From NCBI RefSeq assembly GCF_024139115.2, contig NC_085140.1, forward strand, positions 43,742,180 through 43,806,179: a DNA stretch of 64,000 nucleotides, written 5' to 3'. Origin of the DNA: Armigeres subalbatus (Eukaryota > Arthropoda > Insecta > Diptera > Culicidae). Positions 63,241 to 64,000 of the stretch are shown piece after piece. The position numbers and the translations under genes were made by a program. The notes under the pieces were generated by a model that was not told the DNA's origin, did no database searches, and worked only from the letters and a program-made list of their open reading frames with translations. The number at the start of each line of letters is the position of its first letter. Positions within the stretch are counted from its first letter, which is position 1.

Positions 63241-64000
63241 CCTAGAAATAAAATGTTTTTCAAATTCTATCAGCAATGCTCACAGAAACTTCTTCCGAAA
63301 GTGCCTTCATTTTTATTCCTGGTACTGCCACTAAAATTTCGACACTGGAAATTCTTTCACAAATTCTCCTGCCATCTCTCGAGTTCCTCCAGGAGTTTCC
63401 ACGGAAATTACTTCAAGAATACTTTAACAAATCTCTCGATAGATTCCCCAAACAAATTTCGATGGCCTTCCAGAAAATATTCTCGAAGAAACTACAAAAA
63501 TAATGTTTGAAGAAAATCAATGAGAAATTCATGAAGTTGGAGTATTTTTAAAAAGGGTTTACAATAAATTAAATATTTTAGGTTCTTCAAATTAAATTGA
63601 TTGAATTTTTGAATGAAATTCTGAAATAATTTTAGACCAAAACTTAAAAGGAGCTTCTTAAACATTTCTAGGAGTAATTCCTTTTATTCTTGAGAAGCAA
63701 TAGATTTCTTGAGCTGCGTCTTATTTCTTGATTTAAAACCAAGTCAAACTTGAAAGTGATAGTTCGAAAATCAAAAATCAACCGGTCATATGAATCACTG
63801 GTGCTTTTCAATTAGACGGATCTGTCAAAAGCAATTATATGTCGGTCAAAAGTAATCTTGTAATGTGGGCAGCATTATTGGGGAACTGTTCAAGTGTCAC
63901 TTTTAAATTTGATTTGAATTGAGTTCGGAAAATGTGACGCAGTCTTAGGGAAATTATTTTAATGTTTGCCCGAGCATACTCCCACAGCAAATTAGCTTAA
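63241..64000. other. Satellite halo to about 63500, then unassigned AT-rich DNA
   Basis: CTCGAGTTCCTCCAGGAGTTTCC (63378 on) and similar words show the halo continuing to about 63500. Nothing recognisable lies beyond it. Confidence 0.45.

Overview
The window looks like nuclear DNA of an aedine mosquito (Aedes, probably subgenus Stegomyia; species not resolvable). The evidence is four Feilai-type tRNA-derived SINE copies, R1, RTE, Jockey and Penelope retroelements of mosquito type, a mariner-like DD37E transposon, many MITEs, and two exons separated by an intron full of transposons. Almost all of the 64 kb is repetitive. Gene names come from recalled protein families; no database search was run.

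The only clearly intact host gene is on the + strand. It is the 3' end of a wech/TRIM71 (LIN-41) orthologue. A penultimate-exon fragment lies at 1-56 and the terminal exon at 38090-38303. They are joined in phase across an intron of about 38.0 kb with consensus splice sites. Together they encode the last NHL repeats of the C-terminal beta-propeller.

The intron holds, in order: a 71-nt hairpin; orphan RTE and Penelope 3' ends; an R1-clade LINE inserted in an (AC)n tract (3.8-9.5 kb); a Feilai SINE; a Helitron-protein fragment; a 710-bp foldback MITE; a histone-derived zone with an H2B pseudogene (12.1-14 kb); a DD37E transposase pseudogene interrupted by a TA-flanked MITE (16.4-18.0 kb); small retroposed inserts; a long-inverted-repeat element built of GGCCGAA motifs (19.9-22.1 kb); a decayed unidentified gene (23.5-24.2 kb); two head-to-tail Helitron-like units carrying about 148-bp satellite arrays (26.2-30.7 kb); a minisatellite (30.9-31.4 kb); and a Jockey fragment (34.6-35.5 kb).

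Downstream of the gene (38.3-64 kb) are more MITEs and a Feilai copy, a degraded Penelope element (43-45 kb), a Jockey element cut into three pieces by later insertions (45.2-51.9 kb), further histone-3'-end-like repeats (52.0-52.5 and 58.8-59.2 kb), a nearly full-length but broken RTE-like element (55.4-58.8 kb), and a homogeneous 24-bp satellite (60.46-61.8 kb) inside a wide halo of degenerate repeats.

The most interesting signals are: a minimal hairpin retroposon of about 50 nt seen twice with its own target-site duplications; the tandem Helitron units; dispersed histone processing signals next to an H2B pseudogene; the simple-repeat-targeted R1 insertion; and several precise nested insertions whose removal restores a reading frame.
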